From contig BSBM01000186.1 in NCBI GenBank assembly GCA_027924585.1, forward strand, positions 620,001 through 684,000: a DNA stretch of 64,000 nucleotides, given 5' to 3'. The translations under genes were made by a program, and so were the position numbers. Positions 32,557-44,660 of the stretch are shown here, piece by piece (within the stretch, counting starts at the first letter, position 1; each line of letters opens with the position of its first letter). The notes below the pieces were generated by a model that was not told the DNA's origin, searched no databases, and was given only the letters and a program-made list of their open reading frames with translations. The DNA comes from Larix kaempferi. Taxonomy: Eukaryota; Streptophyta; Pinopsida; Pinales; Pinaceae.

Positions 32557-33731
32557 ACATTTAGATTTTTTCCAATATTTTAAACTGTTTTTCCACAAAA
32601 AATTTGATTTGAACTTTAATCATGGCAAACTGTCGTGGGACTTTTTAGCCATATTTAGTAGTGTCAATAGTTAGGTACTTGATACACTATGTGGGATAAG
32701 AATTGTTTGTATGGTAAACCTTGGCAACCAAAACTAATGATACGATGACACAATCCCATAATATTGATAGCAGTAGAGTATGATTTGATGGGGTATAGAC
32801 CCAGTATTTTGAGAGGGATGGATGTATTTACCACCCTATGTTACTATGAGTGGGAGGGTTGTGATGAGACATGCTCCTCATGTTGTTGTCATGACGATGG
32901 TTGGATACCTGCAAGGAGAGGCTAGGTCCAATATTTAGTGGATGCTACAACTCTCATGTTATATGTGGTCAAGTCCGTAAATCTGACATCCACGTCATTA
33001 CTATCATAGGAAGGATAGGAAGGATGTGGACATAGGTTAGGATAGGAGGATACTGTTAGCTAGCACTATTTAGGGTTGGGGATTCCTTGATACCGAGTTA
33101 GTGGTAGTAGGTACCCTTCCTTGTACTTGATTAATTAAAATAATGTAAACATAAAAATAATGATATAAAATCTTATAAGGTTAACTTATAAAATAACTGA
33201 TGATTTTTTAGTAATGTTATGTTGTATGTATACTTGTTCTGTTTGGATGGAGGGTTACTAGTATTAGTTAGCAGTTATGCATAGGCACAATTATGTATGT
33301 TTATAGTACATGTCTGACCTGTGCATGCACTGGCCACGATGCACACTTTGTATATGTAGGCTAGTATCATTATAAAAATACTTTCATGTCAAATTATTGT
33401 GTAAATTGTTGTGAATGAGCAAGTTAATTATACATTGATCCTAGACAGATAATGAACGTTAAGTTATTAAAATGTGTGTTAAACAAATCATTAAGTGTTC
33501 GTTAAGTATAATTGATCACTATAATAAGTCAAGGAACAAATATCGTTAAATAAGAATTGTCGCACGGGAATTGTCATTTGTAATATAATTATACTTTTTA
33601 ATTGTCTTCCATGATCGATGTTTAGACCTTCAGAGGTACTATGTTATAAAAATAAAGGTATTAGGTTCATATTAGGGCACTTAAATATTAAACAAATGAA
33701 TACATGTGTTGCTATTACATCATCATTTATT

Positions 33732-33762
<31 letters not shown>

Positions 33763-35146
33763 ATTAAAAATCAATACGCACAATGTCCTTTGCCATAAAC
33801 ATTTTCGAATGTACTAACAGAATAAATTAATTAATTAAATAACTCTTCCTTTACTGAACTATCTCATGAAAAGTTAAAAGAATTAATTAATCATTTAATA
33901 AAACCTGGGAATATAAGATAAGGTTCATTATATTAATATACTTAAATTACTACCATGTAAGATAGCAGGTTCGAATTTGGGTGTCTAATTAAAAAAAACC
34001 ACCACTTCCAATCTGGAAAGGTCAACAATCATAAACCTTAAATTTACATTTTATTCCACTTAATTAATATTGGAAATAGTGAGTGGATGGATAATTAACC
34101 CCCCATCTCATAAATACCCCATTTTGAACATATCGAGAAAATCATAATGAAAATGCAGTCCATCCACTTAATTGAATTTAATTGACCTTAATGTCATTGA
34201 AATGCTCGAGAAGAACAAATATTTAAAAATTATATTTTATACGGGATTGGAATTAATGTTTTTGGGTATTGAGGGATTAGATGGAGGGAGGTGGAGTAAG
34301 CCGGAAGGCTAATGGAGGTGGAAAATGGTATATAGGCAAGTTTTGGGGGAATTGAGAGGGGGTTCTTTTGGGAGTGAGCAGGGAGGAGAACTGGTATTTT
34401 GGAGGTGAAGCCGAGGAAAGGGAAAAATCAAGGCTTGGAGGAGGGGGTTAAATCCAAGGAGGAGGTGGAAAACTCAGGAGGAAATACAACATTGTTGAAC
34501 AAGAGGGAAATTTCTATTGGGATTATCGGCTGTGGTCTCAGGGGCTAGGAAACCCGTTGGCTTCGTAGGGCCAACATGATAAGAGCTAGTTGGGAGGGTG
34601 GTTCATCTGTTTTGGTTACTAAGGATTGGTACAAAGGATCTATGGGATCTACAAGGGCAATCTACAACTTAAACCGGTCCAGTTATTCTAATGGTAGTTT
34701 AGGAAAATGATTTATATCTCAATATACTAAGTATTATGCAGGAAATTACAATTATATGTATGTTTTTAATAACTATATGTATGTGCACTGTGCTAAACAT
34801 AATGATACTTATTTATTATTGAAATAGTTACAAAGAAAAAAAAACTCCGTAGGAGATGGGTACAAATCTTGATTTCAAAATCTAGAACTTTGGTGCCCTT
34901 TTGGATAGAGGGGCACTACAATGAGCCTGGTTCTTTTCCTGTGTCAATCTCGTTAAAAAATTAAACATATCCCCTCCATTTGAGTCGATTATTTCTCCAA
35001 ATTTAATATCTGAATCGCCATTTCATTCGACTATGTTATTTAATCCTCTTTCTTCTTCCTACCCTGGTCAATATATTCCTATTACTAACCATGAATTTGA
35101 TTGGATGAAGAAAATAGTAGGAGAATGAAACAAAGCTTGGGGGGCA

Positions 35147-38100
35147 TGTATCTAGCCTCTTGATATCATACTGGAGGTAAGCCATCAACTTATTATGTTG
35201 GCAGGGGAATTTATAACCTGTAAATATCATGTTGGGAAGTAACCCACTAATGGGCATTATACCAAGCATAGTTTATTTTCCATTACAAGCTCGTTAAAAA
35301 ATGAAGCAGACATCATGAGCATTCTTTTCACCTATATTTGATCTCAAAAACAATAAGATGGTATTGAGCTTACTTTTCATATTTTTCGTGCTATGGTTGA
35401 AACATGAAAAGTGGTTTGAGCTTACTTTTTACTTTTTTGTGCTATGGTTAAAAATATGAAAAAGATTCTCAGTGCTTTTGATACCAATGTCGTGCTCGTT
35501 AAAATTTTGAGTAAAAAGGTGTGTATAACGAGTATAGGTTTATCACTTTATCTGGACTCGCTAGACCACTTAAGGAAAATTAATTGTGCCAAGTTTACTT
35601 TTCCCTTTGTCGTACTCGGTCATAAACCATGACAAAGTTGTACATGGAGTCCTCTTTAAGCTCTTTTCAGACTCCCAAAATAAGAAAAGATTGTTGAGCG
35701 AACTTGTTTCTTTCACACTTGTAAAAGGATTTGAAAGTACGTCTATCCAATTATAGTTTATCCATTTTTCAGACCATTTAGACTATTTACGAAAAAGGAA
35801 TACTTAAGTCAATCATGATTAGAATAGTTCTCTCTCACGTTGTTTTATCATTTTTTGGGTGATGAGACTATCTTTTACGAAAAAGAACCATTACGAGTCT
35901 TCTTTTGACCATTTTAGACTCTTTAAATGTGGAACGCCACCGAGTTTACCTTCTTTGAACTCGTAAAATTATACATGGAAGGACCCTTTTTGGGACCGAA
36001 TCCCTCCTTTCTTAGGTTTGTAAAACATGTGAGATTGGAATCATCATATGATGAGCTACATCGAATGTTTATTACCCTCTTCCGGCTCATTAAAAATAAA
36101 AGAGGCACTCATCCATCATGATGGGTAAATTAAGGGAATGGGAAGATGTATTTGAGTCTGTATTAATGGCATCTTAATGTAACCTTTAAACATGGCACCT
36201 GTCTGCATTCTAGTCAAATAGTTGTGTAATGTGCTTGCCAATGAGTCATACCAATTCCATGAGTCATTCTACTCCTTGGGTTACTCTGAAGAATGATTCA
36301 GTCATTTGGTGCATTATGTCTTGGTCTCTGCTATGTTGAGTCAATGCTTCCAAGTCACTTGTCATGCCATTAAATTTTCAAAGGAAATATTTGGCCATAA
36401 TCAACCTTCATTAAAGCTTCCATTGTGTCGGTCATCCATGTTTACCGTTACACCTTTGTGTCAGTTCACACTCATTTGATCTACTATACTATATCACTTC
36501 CTGTGTCAGTTTCGTGTCGATGATGTGGGATGCGCCATGGCCCTCCTTCGACGAGTCTATTCCTATCAACATCAGCTCATCCTCCAGGAATTAGATTGAG
36601 AAACTAGTTGGTACCTTGGATCTTGCATGCCTCAATGGCAGGTTTCCTCGCTTTTGATAGTAGGTTTACATCATTGACCTCTGATCGAATGATTCCACGA
36701 ATGTTTGACTCCAACACATTTGCTCATTTATTTGCATTCGTTGGGATGTACTAGTGATGCCTTGAGGATCATTGTCATTATTGGTGATTTCCCTCGAACT
36801 TGTTAATGGTTCACATCATTGACCATCAATCAAGTGGTTTCTACCATGTTCGAATTCAACATATTGTAATCACATGGTAAGATTCGTATCATTTTCGGGA
36901 ATGGGTAGAAGACCCTGGGTTGTTCTCATGTCTTTCTATTACCCCCAGGTTGCGATGGAGATTTTTTAGTAGGTCCCCATGCAGATGTTATGATGAAGAC
37001 CTCATTAATGTACTTTCACACATATCCACTCTTGTATTGGTCATGGTTGTGTTATTAGCTCATCATGGATCTACGCTTGTATTTTAGTAACCATGATTGT
37101 GTTCAGCCATTTAGATATGGATCCAAGTCATAGTTTGGTGGTCATATCATCGGTTAGTATCAACATGGATATGCAATCTTTTGGTCGGAATCTATGTTGT
37201 GAGTCGTTGGGATAATAAAATTATTGTACTACAAAATATCCTTGGTTATTGTTGACATGTTTCCAATCAACGGTTCATTTCCTCGATCCCTTATAATTTA
37301 TCCATCAAATTATTTCACCTATGTTGTTACTCTATCTTCATACTTTGGGGGGCATTCTGCTACACGGAAATTTTGTACTCATCATGATTACGAACCATGT
37401 ACACTTTATCCTTCCCTAAATCCCTAAAGTACTTGACCAAAATTTTTGGAATATGAGTCATGAGAGGTTTCCCTTGAAAAAACTTGCTTAGAGAGGTCGA
37501 TGCACTTTTCCTTCTAGCAAAGCATGTCTTTCCTGATAGACACATGTTGCTCCATTACAAAGTGCATCACTGAAGCATGTTTCTAGTATTTATGGTGCGT
37601 CGATGCCTGTATGGAGGGAAAAAGGAGAATTTTTGAGAAGTCTCTTGAAGGAGAACCTCTTGGAGGTTTATCCCTTCCATATAGGTTGGATATTACTCAC
37701 CTCCCAGCTTAGTAGGATCCGACCTCCTCCTTCTCCCTAATCTTCTCCTCTCCCACTCATCTCTTTTGGCCTATAAATGAAGCTCCTCTTCATGGGATAG
37801 GGGGTTGAAATGAGGGTAGCCAAATGCTGTAGAAATTGAGCCAGGATTCCATTCTTCCATGTTTGGAAAATTGATGTAGGGTTCCATTGGGAAGGATCTT
37901 CAACACCAAGGCTTCATTGGTTGTAATTCTTTCCTCTATTTTCATTAATACATCAATGTCTTCATTTCCCATAAATGATGAGTAATTTCATTTATAGTAT
38001 TTCTCCTTGGTCAATTCCTTAGATGAATCATGTTATCTTGTAACCCCTTGTCTTTGTCCTTTTGAGTCTTTTGTAGGTAATCTCTTCCTCAACAAGCAGG

Positions 38101-38285
38101 ACTATGAAAACTTCAAGCTATGAGGACGACCTTCGTAAATAAGGTGTGGACTTGACTCTTCGTGTTCAAGCAATTTGATAGATCTAGGGAAATATTTTCA
38201 TTCCTGTTTTTCTTTGTTCTAGATCTGAACCATTCAGACTATGGAGATAAGTTGGTGTCTGCATCGACAGATTTATCCGTTAACA
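35147..38285 (+). mobile_element. putative single long LTR in unit B
   Basis: A purine tract, aaagcttggggggca (35132-35146), immediately precedes TGTATCTAGCC, as a polypurine tract precedes a 3' LTR. About 3.1 kb on, the sequence ends ...atccgttaaca. A TATA box (ctataaatg, 37771) lies about 180 bp before an attaatacatcaatg stretch resembling LTR R regions. The matching interval in unit C is 51184-54335; unit A has lost its 3' part. No second LTR or coding region was found, so this is inference from end structure only. Confidence 0.38.
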
Positions 38286-38600
38286 ATGATGGTATTGCAT
38301 GACAGTAGGACCACCTCTTTATAGCCACTACTCGAAACAAAGGTGGCATGGTGTCCCATGCTCTAGGACAACTGAAGAAATGCATCCTGTGTATCTGGAA
38401 GTAATTATTTTATAGGTTGGAAGTCCAACCTAGGAAGTGGCCTATGCGATGGAGGGGCTTGGAAATGTTTTGTTCGAGATGCAACACATTAAGGAGAAAA
38501 CAAGAACCCAATGTCTTTAGACACCACCATCACATGCTTGAGAATTTGTAAATTTTTTGTTTGAGTATCAACAAGAAAGCACCAAATTGGCTCTCCACTC

Positions 38601-40294
38601 ATACACCGCATCCTCGTACACCCCCTCCTCCTCTTCACCCCCCACTCCTCCACCTACTCCTTTTACATCTCCTATTCCTATTCCTCCTCACCCACCCTCC
38701 CTCTCCTCCTCATCCTTCTCCTCCCTGTCTCCCCCTCCCACTACCATCCCATAACCTCCTCCTCAACCTCCATCTCCCCACACCCGTATACCTCCCCTAC
38801 CCTTCACAACCTCCTCCTCCACCTCCCGCCCTACTCCTCCTACCCCTCTCCCACTCCCTTCTCCTCCTCCTCCTTCTCCTCCTCCTCCTCCCCCCTTCCC
38901 TCCACCTCTCCTCTCAGCCCCTCTCCCCCTTCCCTTCCTTCCCCTCCCCTCCACTCTCCCCTCTAACCATCCTCTCCCATTGATTCCATTTATTTCCATG
39001 TCCTCCCCCCTCCCCTTCACCTCCCCTCTCTCCTCTCCCCTCCCCTCCACCTCCCCTCCACCTACCCTCCACATCCTCATCTCTACCTCCCTTTCCTCCC
39101 ACACCTACCTTATCCTCCCCTCTTCCACCCCCTCTTCCCACCCCTCCTCTTCCTCCTACTTGTCCTCCCCTTGCACCTACTCCTCTTACTCCTCCTCCTC
39201 TTACTCCTCATCATCTTCCTCCTCCCCCTCTTTTTCCTCCAACTCCACCTCCCATTGCTCCATCATCCTCCCCTTCCCTATCCCCCTCCTCCCACTCTCC
39301 TAATTCCTCTCCTTACCTTGCTTCCCCATCACCCTCACGCCTCCTCAAGATCCTCCACCCCCACTCCTCTCCCAGTACTCCACCTTTGCCTCCTCCTCCA
39401 CCCCCAATCCACCACTTCCTCCCCCTCTCCACCTCCACATACTCCCCCCCTCCATCCCCGCCCCTCTCCTCCTCCACATACTCCCCCTCCCTCCACCCCC
39501 ATGCCCACTGCATTCCTCCTCCTCCTCATGCTCTCCCACCTCCCCTCTACCTCCTCTCCCCCCTCCCCTCTACCTCCTCTCCCCCCTCCCCTCCACTCCT
39601 CCTCCTCATCCACATCTCACATTTATCTTCCCATCCCATACCACCCCATACTCCTCTTCCCCTTCCCCCCACCACCACATTCCCCCTCATCTTCCTCTTC
39701 CTCCTCCTCTCCCATCTCCCCTCTACCTCCTCTCCCTACTCCTTCTTTGACGCCCTCACCACATTCCTTCTCCTCCTCATGCTCTCCCACCTCACCTCTA
39801 CCTCCCCTCCACTCATACTCCTACTCCCCCTCTCCCATTTATCCTACCCTCCCCTACCATCCCCTATCCTCCTACCCTCCCTTACCCTCCCCCATCCTCC
39901 TACCCTTCGTTACCCTACCCCATCCTCCTCCCCCTTTTACCCTCCCCTTAACCCCACTTCCTCCTCCTCCCCCCTCCCCCTAACATATCGACCTCCTTAT
40001 CCCCACTCCTCCACTCTCCTCCACCCTCTTCCTCCCCATTTCACCCTCCCCCATTCCGCATCCCCTTACCCCTGACCATCCTCCTCCTCCCCCACTCCCC
40101 CCACAACCCACTCCCTCCTCTACCCCTCCCCTCCTCCTCCTCCTCCTCCTCCTCCTATCCCCCTCCTCCTCCCTCCCCACTCATCATGCTCCTCCCTCCC
40201 CCTCTCCCATCCCATATCCTTCTCCACTCCCCTCCCATCTCCACTCTCCCTCTCATCCCCCCTCCCGTCCCCTCCCCAATACTTTCCCCTCCTC
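38601..40294. repeat. polypyrimidine (CT) tract, unit B, left of insertion
   Basis: C/T-rich tract split by the chromovirus insertion; it resumes at 44661. It includes a (TCC)n run near 40131-40155 and the shared landmark tctaaccatcc...catttatttcc at 38962. Confidence 0.92.
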
Positions 40295-40679
40295 TGTGAT
40301 GAACTTGGAATAGTTAATTAATGCAAATACAAGAGATATCAGAAATAATAGAACAGAATCACTTTTATATTGATCACGGGCCACTTCGAGGGGGCAACCT
40401 CCTTTGAGCAAGCTCAATACAATTAACTTCACGGTGCCTTCAATGACCTCAACACACACTTCTATACTAAGTCTATGCCCAATACTATGAGTCAAAACCA
40501 TGGGACATATAATACTACGAGACGACTTACAAAGCATATGCGTCCAATACTATGGGTCAATACTATGGGCTAATATAAACTACAGATCAACAAATACTAT
40601 AGGACGACTTACAAAGCATATGCGTCCAACAACAATATACTAACATAGTAAAGAGAAGGGTTGACATAGGTTCCTAACA
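40295..40679 (-). repeat. 3' LTR of chromovirus derivative
   Basis: On the plus strand it begins tgtgatgaac and ends ttcctaaca. By eye it differs from the 5' LTR at about 11 of 385 positions (about 97% identity). It contains a direct repeat of a 27-bp stretch starting gacgacttacaaagc at 40521 and 40603. Confidence 0.92.
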
Positions 40680-40692
40680 TCCCCTCTCCCTT
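40680..40692 (-). other. polypurine tract
   Basis: AAGGGAGAGGGGA on the minus strand touches the 3' LTR directly. It coincides with the end of the pol frame, as in many plant chromoviruses. Confidence 0.85.
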
Positions 40693-40699
40693 AGAAAAA

Positions 40700-41212
40700 G
40701 CTTTGTCCTCAAAGCTTTGGTTGGAGAAATTGCTGTCGAATCTGAAGGAGTGGTTCCCCGGTAGCATCCTCGGGTTGCATTTCAGGCCACTGATGCCTTT
40801 GGAGTGTCAAGGAGGATTGCTTGGAAGGCTGTAGATGAAGAAGAACCCTGTTAGCTGCGTGGAAAATGTGCTCAGAACGGTGTTGATCGGCTTGTTGTTT
40901 TAGGTGAATTCTAGCCATGTGAAGATTGTCCTGCAGAATGAGAAGAATCTGATCGCGGTTTCGAAGAACCGAGTCAATTTCCTGAACTGGGGAGCTGCTA
41001 AGGGTGTATGGAAGAAGAACTGGCAGTGTTTTTCCATAGACTGCTTCATATGGTGTCCTTTGAGATGTGGTATTGTACCACCAGAGCGCTGCTAGGAAAT
41101 CCATAGAAATAGTTGGCCAAAGCTGTGTAGGGATGGGCAAGGGTTTGAGCAATCTCGAAAGGAGTGTCGTTTCACCCTTGTTGACTTGGAAAGTATCATC
41201 GTCAGCCACCAT
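40700..41212 (-). pseudogene. integrase C-terminal part and chromodomain-like end (core deleted)
   Basis: The frame begins with the zinc-finger-to-core linker (TFQVNKGETTLLSRLLKPLP, WPTISMDF), the last word containing the first catalytic Asp. It then jumps directly to the end of the integrase core and C-terminal domain (LWWYNTTSQRTPYEAVYG). The stretch with the second Asp and the Glu is missing. After the C-terminal domain, LQPSKQSSLTLQRHQWPE and PEDATGEPLLQIRQQF match the end of a chromodomain, although the key Trp of PEDATWE is Gly. A point-mutation stop ends it just before the polypurine tract. Confidence 0.8.
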
Positions 41213-41938
41213 CTATTGAATTGTCATTTTTAGTCCCTGCCAAAAGAAGTTACATTGTTCTCGGTCATACATTTTATAGAACCCAGAGTGCCCTGTTGAT
41301 GAAGAAGCATGGAGTTCATAGAAGAGAGAGCCCTGTTGAACATATTGCAACCAATTTGGAACAAGCAGAGAAAGAGCTGTAAGAGAAACTGGGTCATCAA
41401 TTGTGCAAGAAGGAGTATCTTCCACCATATTGTCCTTACCCTTCTTGTTAGTGATCACATAGGGATAACCCATGAGTTGGATAACCCATTTCAGGTGTGT
41501 TGGGGAGGAGACCCATTGTTCCAAAAAATTTTCCAGACTCGGGAGATCAATCTTGATGCAGAAATAATTCCCTAATATGTATGGCTGCCACTTCTATACT
41601 GCATGAAAAATAGCCATCATTTCCTGCTGAGAGGTAGATGTGGCTAAATTCTTACTGGAAAGGTCTCTTGAAGGCAACAAGCGCATGGGTTCATCAAAGA
41701 TACCTGCATATCTATCCAAGGAAGTAGTGGAGACTGTGGATGGGTGCATCTGAATGGAATTGAGCTGAGCGATGACACCATGTGAATTCTTCTTAAGGAT
41801 TTTTTCGAGGCGATGTGAACTGATGATGCAGAGAGACCCTGGTTGTAAGCCCATAAATTTGTGTTGTGCCTCGTTGACTTTAAACTGCATACAAAGTTCA
41901 GCAAAATCCCATAAGATGGGGCAAGTGTGCGTAACCAT
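41213..41938 (-). pseudogene. RT remnant fused to RNase H and integrase zinc finger
   Basis: After the protease the frame runs to the RT fingers (YAGIFDEPMRLLPSRD), then passes at once into the end of RNase H (STSQQEMMAIFHAV, KWQPYILGNYFCIKI, PSLENFLEQ, WVSSPTHLKWVIQLMGYPY). The whole polymerase palm with its catalytic YxDD is absent. The zinc finger region follows (TGHSGFYKMYDR, FFWQGLKMTI). Two stops separate the parts, near 41591 and at 41210. A deletion of about 1 kb relative to a full-length element is inferred. Confidence 0.8.
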
Positions 41939-42330
41939 TGAACGCCCAAAACCACATCACATCCACCTAAGGACAAGGCAAACATGTCAGAGCGTAGGTT
42001 ATAATATTTCATAGAGATATGCACATTGTGACACTTCCCCTTGCAAGGTAAGGTGCCCCCATTAGCAACCATGAATTCAAAGTTGGAGCAAGGATGGACA
42101 AAACAATCAGCCTGTTTGGCAATCCGAGGGTCAATGAAGTTATGAGTGCTACCAAAATCAATGAGTATGGTAAGAGGGAGCTTCTTGAAGTATCCCCTGA
42201 CCCGCATTGTTTGTGGGGTGGTGATGCCGGTTACAGCATGGAGAGAGATCTCGGGTGGTTCGTCTTGAGATGGGGTGTCAACAGGCGGGTGTTGAATGTT
42301 GACCTGATCATCTACTGTATCTGTAGCTTC
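41900..42330 (-). pseudogene. aspartic protease with mutated active site
   Basis: The frame 42207-41644 carries LTILIDFGSTHNFIDPRIA, where the active-site triad D-S-G reads D-F-G. One base change (TCT to TTT) would explain it. DVVLGVQWLRTL follows, the usual second half of gypsy protease. The gag frame ends at a stop near 42331, and the two are in different or interrupted frames. Confidence 0.8.
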
Positions 42331-43272
42331 TTAACCAAGTTCTAAGGCAGGCGGAGAATCCATGTCCAAGAGATAGAGCTTTTGTTGAACACATCTATGT
42401 CCCCGAGTGAATTTCTCATCACAATTATAGCAAAGCCCTTTTTCTCGGCGTGTCTGCATTTCTATTTCAGACAAATGCTTGATAGGAGTTGGTTGAGGAG
42501 AAGGCATGATGGGAGGTCGTTGGGAACCCATATTTCTGAAGGGAACAAAGGTGGGTTTGGAGCGTTGTTGAGCTACGATATTATCCTCGGCCAGCTTAGC
42601 CAACCCTAGGACTTCCATCATTGTGTTGGGACAAAACATTTTGACCTCTGAGCAGATTTCATCCTTGAGACCACTGATAAAACAACTCCTGTAGAATTCA
42701 GCAGACAATCCTTCTGTGTGATTGGCCAATTTCTCAAATTCTGTCTGATACTCTCTCACTGTGCCAATTTGGTGAAGTTTAGTGAGTGCTCCTGTGAAAT
42801 CATAAAAAGCACTAGGACCAAATCGTGGCAAAATGAGTTGGCAAAAATCTGTCCAGTTTGGCTCGGGATGAGCTTTGATGTACCAACGGTACCATTGAAG
42901 GGCTTCCTGTTCCAAATGAAAGGATGCAAGTGGAACTTTTTGGACATCAAAAGAATTATGCAAACTGAAATATTGTTCTGCTCGGTATATCCATCCAGTT
43001 GGATCAGTACCATTGAAGCGAGGAAAATCAAGCTTCGGCCCATGAAAATTGCTGGAAGAAGAGAACCCGGTGGCTGCAAAAGATTCTGGTTGTCGATTAT
43101 TGTTCATGGCTGAATGCTGAAGATGGAGGCTGAGAAATGTTTCATCCAGATCTTGGAGTTTGGTTTGGATGGCTGCAAGTGCTTCCTCCATGGTGTTTGC
43201 TCCTGCACGAGTGACAACCATAACCAAGTTTTTTTTTTCTTTTTTCTTTTGGTGGAATGGGTAGAAAAACAC
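42331..43272 (-). CDS. gag of chromovirus derivative (intact 313-residue frame)
   Basis: Encodes the particle-forming Gag protein. A start at the inner Met (MVVTRAGANTMEEALAAIQT, about 43221) is more typical than the first ATG, since the 17 residues before it are Lys-rich. The core contains KLDFPRFNGTDPTGWIYRAE, QYFSLHN, ASFHLEQEALQWYRW and FGPSAFYDFTGALTKLHQ, followed by a zinc-knuckle-like CYNCDEKFTRGHRC near residue 285, the form typical of plant chromoviruses. This is the only long undamaged gene in the element, which fits retention of the parts needed for mobilisation in trans. Confidence 0.82.
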   Translation of the reverse strand: MFFYPFHQKKKEKKNLVMVVTRAGANTMEEALAAIQTKLQDLDETFLSLHLQHSAMNNNRQPESFAATGFSSSSNFHGPKLDFPRFNGTDPTGWIYRAEQYFSLHNSFDVQKVPLASFHLEQEALQWYRWYIKAHPEPNWTDFCQLILPRFGPSAFYDFTGALTKLHQIGTVREYQTEFEKLANHTEGLSAEFYRSCFISGLKDEICSEVKMFCPNTMMEVLGLAKLAEDNIVAQQRSKPTFVPFRNMGSQRPPIMPSPQPTPIKHLSEIEMQTRREKGLCYNCDEKFTRGHRCVQQKLYLLDMDSPPALELG

Positions 43273-44261
43273 AAACAGAAGCTGATTTAGTAAAGGGAAA
43301 TTTGGATTGGGGAAACAATCTGATGGGTGATTGGGGTTTGACTAGATTTTGGACACTGTCGAAAGGACAAGAAAGCAAAAAGGGGGATTTCAGAAGCGGG
43401 GTGATAGAATGAGAAAATTTGGTAGAGAGGAACAAAGAAACAGAATTCAGAAAGGAATTCTGTGGTAAAATTTGAAGGTGATTGGGTGAAATCTGAGGAA
43501 GTTATGACAAACCCTAAAAATAGACAAATGTGGGATTTCAGGCTTTGGGAAGGGGAATTGGGGATAGGGTTCTCAGGAATGAAAGATGCAGAATGGAATG
43601 ATAGGGGTTCCCCAAAAATTTCAAGGGAAACAAAGTGAAAACAAGGGAGATATGGAGAAAAAACTGGTTTTTTTTTTTTTTTTTTTTTCCAGAAATGGAT
43701 CAGCAATAGAGGCGCGGAAGGGATCTGCAACAGATGGATCTGCAATAGCGCGGAAGGGATAAAAAACGGCTGTATCTGAAATGATGACTGAATCTGGAAC
43801 GACTTTCAGAATAGATCTGAAATGGCTGGATCTGGAGCAGAAGTGATCGGCAACAGTTCAACTAAAAATAGATATCGACCCCAGGTATGTGCGGATTCCT
43901 AACAGTTCAGGGGTTTCACTCGGCCACCAATGCTGTCTGACAGCTTGCGTATTGGGGCAGTACCCCTCACTCCATGGCTCAAGTAAAACTGATAACCGCT
44001 TTGCCACAAACGACAGCTCTTGGTTTACCTCACAGGTGGAAACTAGTCAATCAGGTAGGGGTTGTTGCCCTTTTCATTGGCAGGTCCTCTCAATGGCCAG
44101 CTACTTTGGGGTTCCTGTGGTACTCCTCACAATGAGTTTTAGGGCTTATGCCCAAGTACTTCCCACAGTTAAGCGGATAGGGATTATTCCCAAATCCGAA
44201 CCTGTAACAGATGCGCAAAAAAAATTTTAGCCAAAATTTCACCCAGCGAGCCCAAGAAAGT
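43273..44261 (-). other. 5' leader of chromovirus derivative
   Basis: A non-coding leader of about 1 kb between primer binding site and gag. It has a run of 21 T (43668-43688, A on the element strand) and a direct repeat of gcgcggaagggat at about 43711 and 43747. Frames of up to 152 residues here have no domain and are not called. Confidence 0.65.
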
Positions 44262-44273
44262 GCTCTGACACCA
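44262..44273 (-). other. primer binding site, initiator Met-tRNA type
   Basis: TGGTGTCAGAGC on the minus strand, one mismatch from the standard TGGTATCAGAGC, 2 bp from the 5' LTR. Confidence 0.85.
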
Positions 44274-44275
44274 GA

Positions 44276-44660
44276 TGTGATGAACATGCAATAATTAATT
44301 AATGCAAATACACGAGATATCAGAAATAATAGAACAGAATCACTTTTATATTGATCACGGGCCACTTCGAGGGGGAAACCTCCTTTGAGCAAGCTCAATA
44401 CAATTAACTTCATGGTGCCTTCAATGACCTCAACACACACTTATATACTAAGTCTATGCCCAATACTATGAGTCAAAACCATGGGACATATAATACTACG
44501 GGACGACTTACAAAGCATATGCGTCCAATACTATGGGTCAATACTATGGGCTAATATAAACTATGGATCAACAAATACTACAGGACGACTTACAAAGCAT
44601 ATGCGTCCAACAACAATATACTAACATAGTAAAGAGAAGGGTTGACATAGGTTCCTAACA
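44276..44660 (-). repeat. 5' LTR of chromovirus derivative
   Basis: 385 bp with TG...CA-type ends (tgtgatgaac...cctaaca on plus), the same length as its partner. Confidence 0.92.

Larger units (their letters stand above)
29563..38600. repeat. large tandem unit B, AT-rich part (9.0 kb)
   Basis: This is the most complete uninterrupted copy of the unit. It contains, in order, the Penelope-like remnant (30140-31225), microsatellite, minisatellite, palindrome cluster, (ATT)n run (33730-33765), degenerate repeats and the putative LTR. Short frames such as 35444-35632 are not kept with matching ends in all units, and none is considered a gene. It lacks the gypsy insertion of unit A and the LTR fragment of unit C. 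Confidence 0.88.
40295..44660 (-). mobile_element. chromovirus-type Ty3/gypsy deletion derivative, 4,366 bp
   Basis: Two 385-bp LTRs (40295-40679 and 44276-44660) flank a 3.6 kb internal region on the minus strand. The insertion is flanked by a perfect 5-bp target duplication TCCTC (40290-40294 and 44661-44665). Primer binding site, polypurine tract, gag and the C-terminal chromodomain-like end are present. The reverse transcriptase and the integrase core are mostly deleted, so the element could only have moved with proteins from a full-length relative. It lies inside a CT tract. Confidence 0.92.

Noticed and set aside
35444-35632. 62-residue plus frame (VKILSKKVCITSIGLS) found in units B and C
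   Set aside because: Short and embedded in the degenerate repeat array; the ends differ between units, unit A lacks the start, and no domain is visible.
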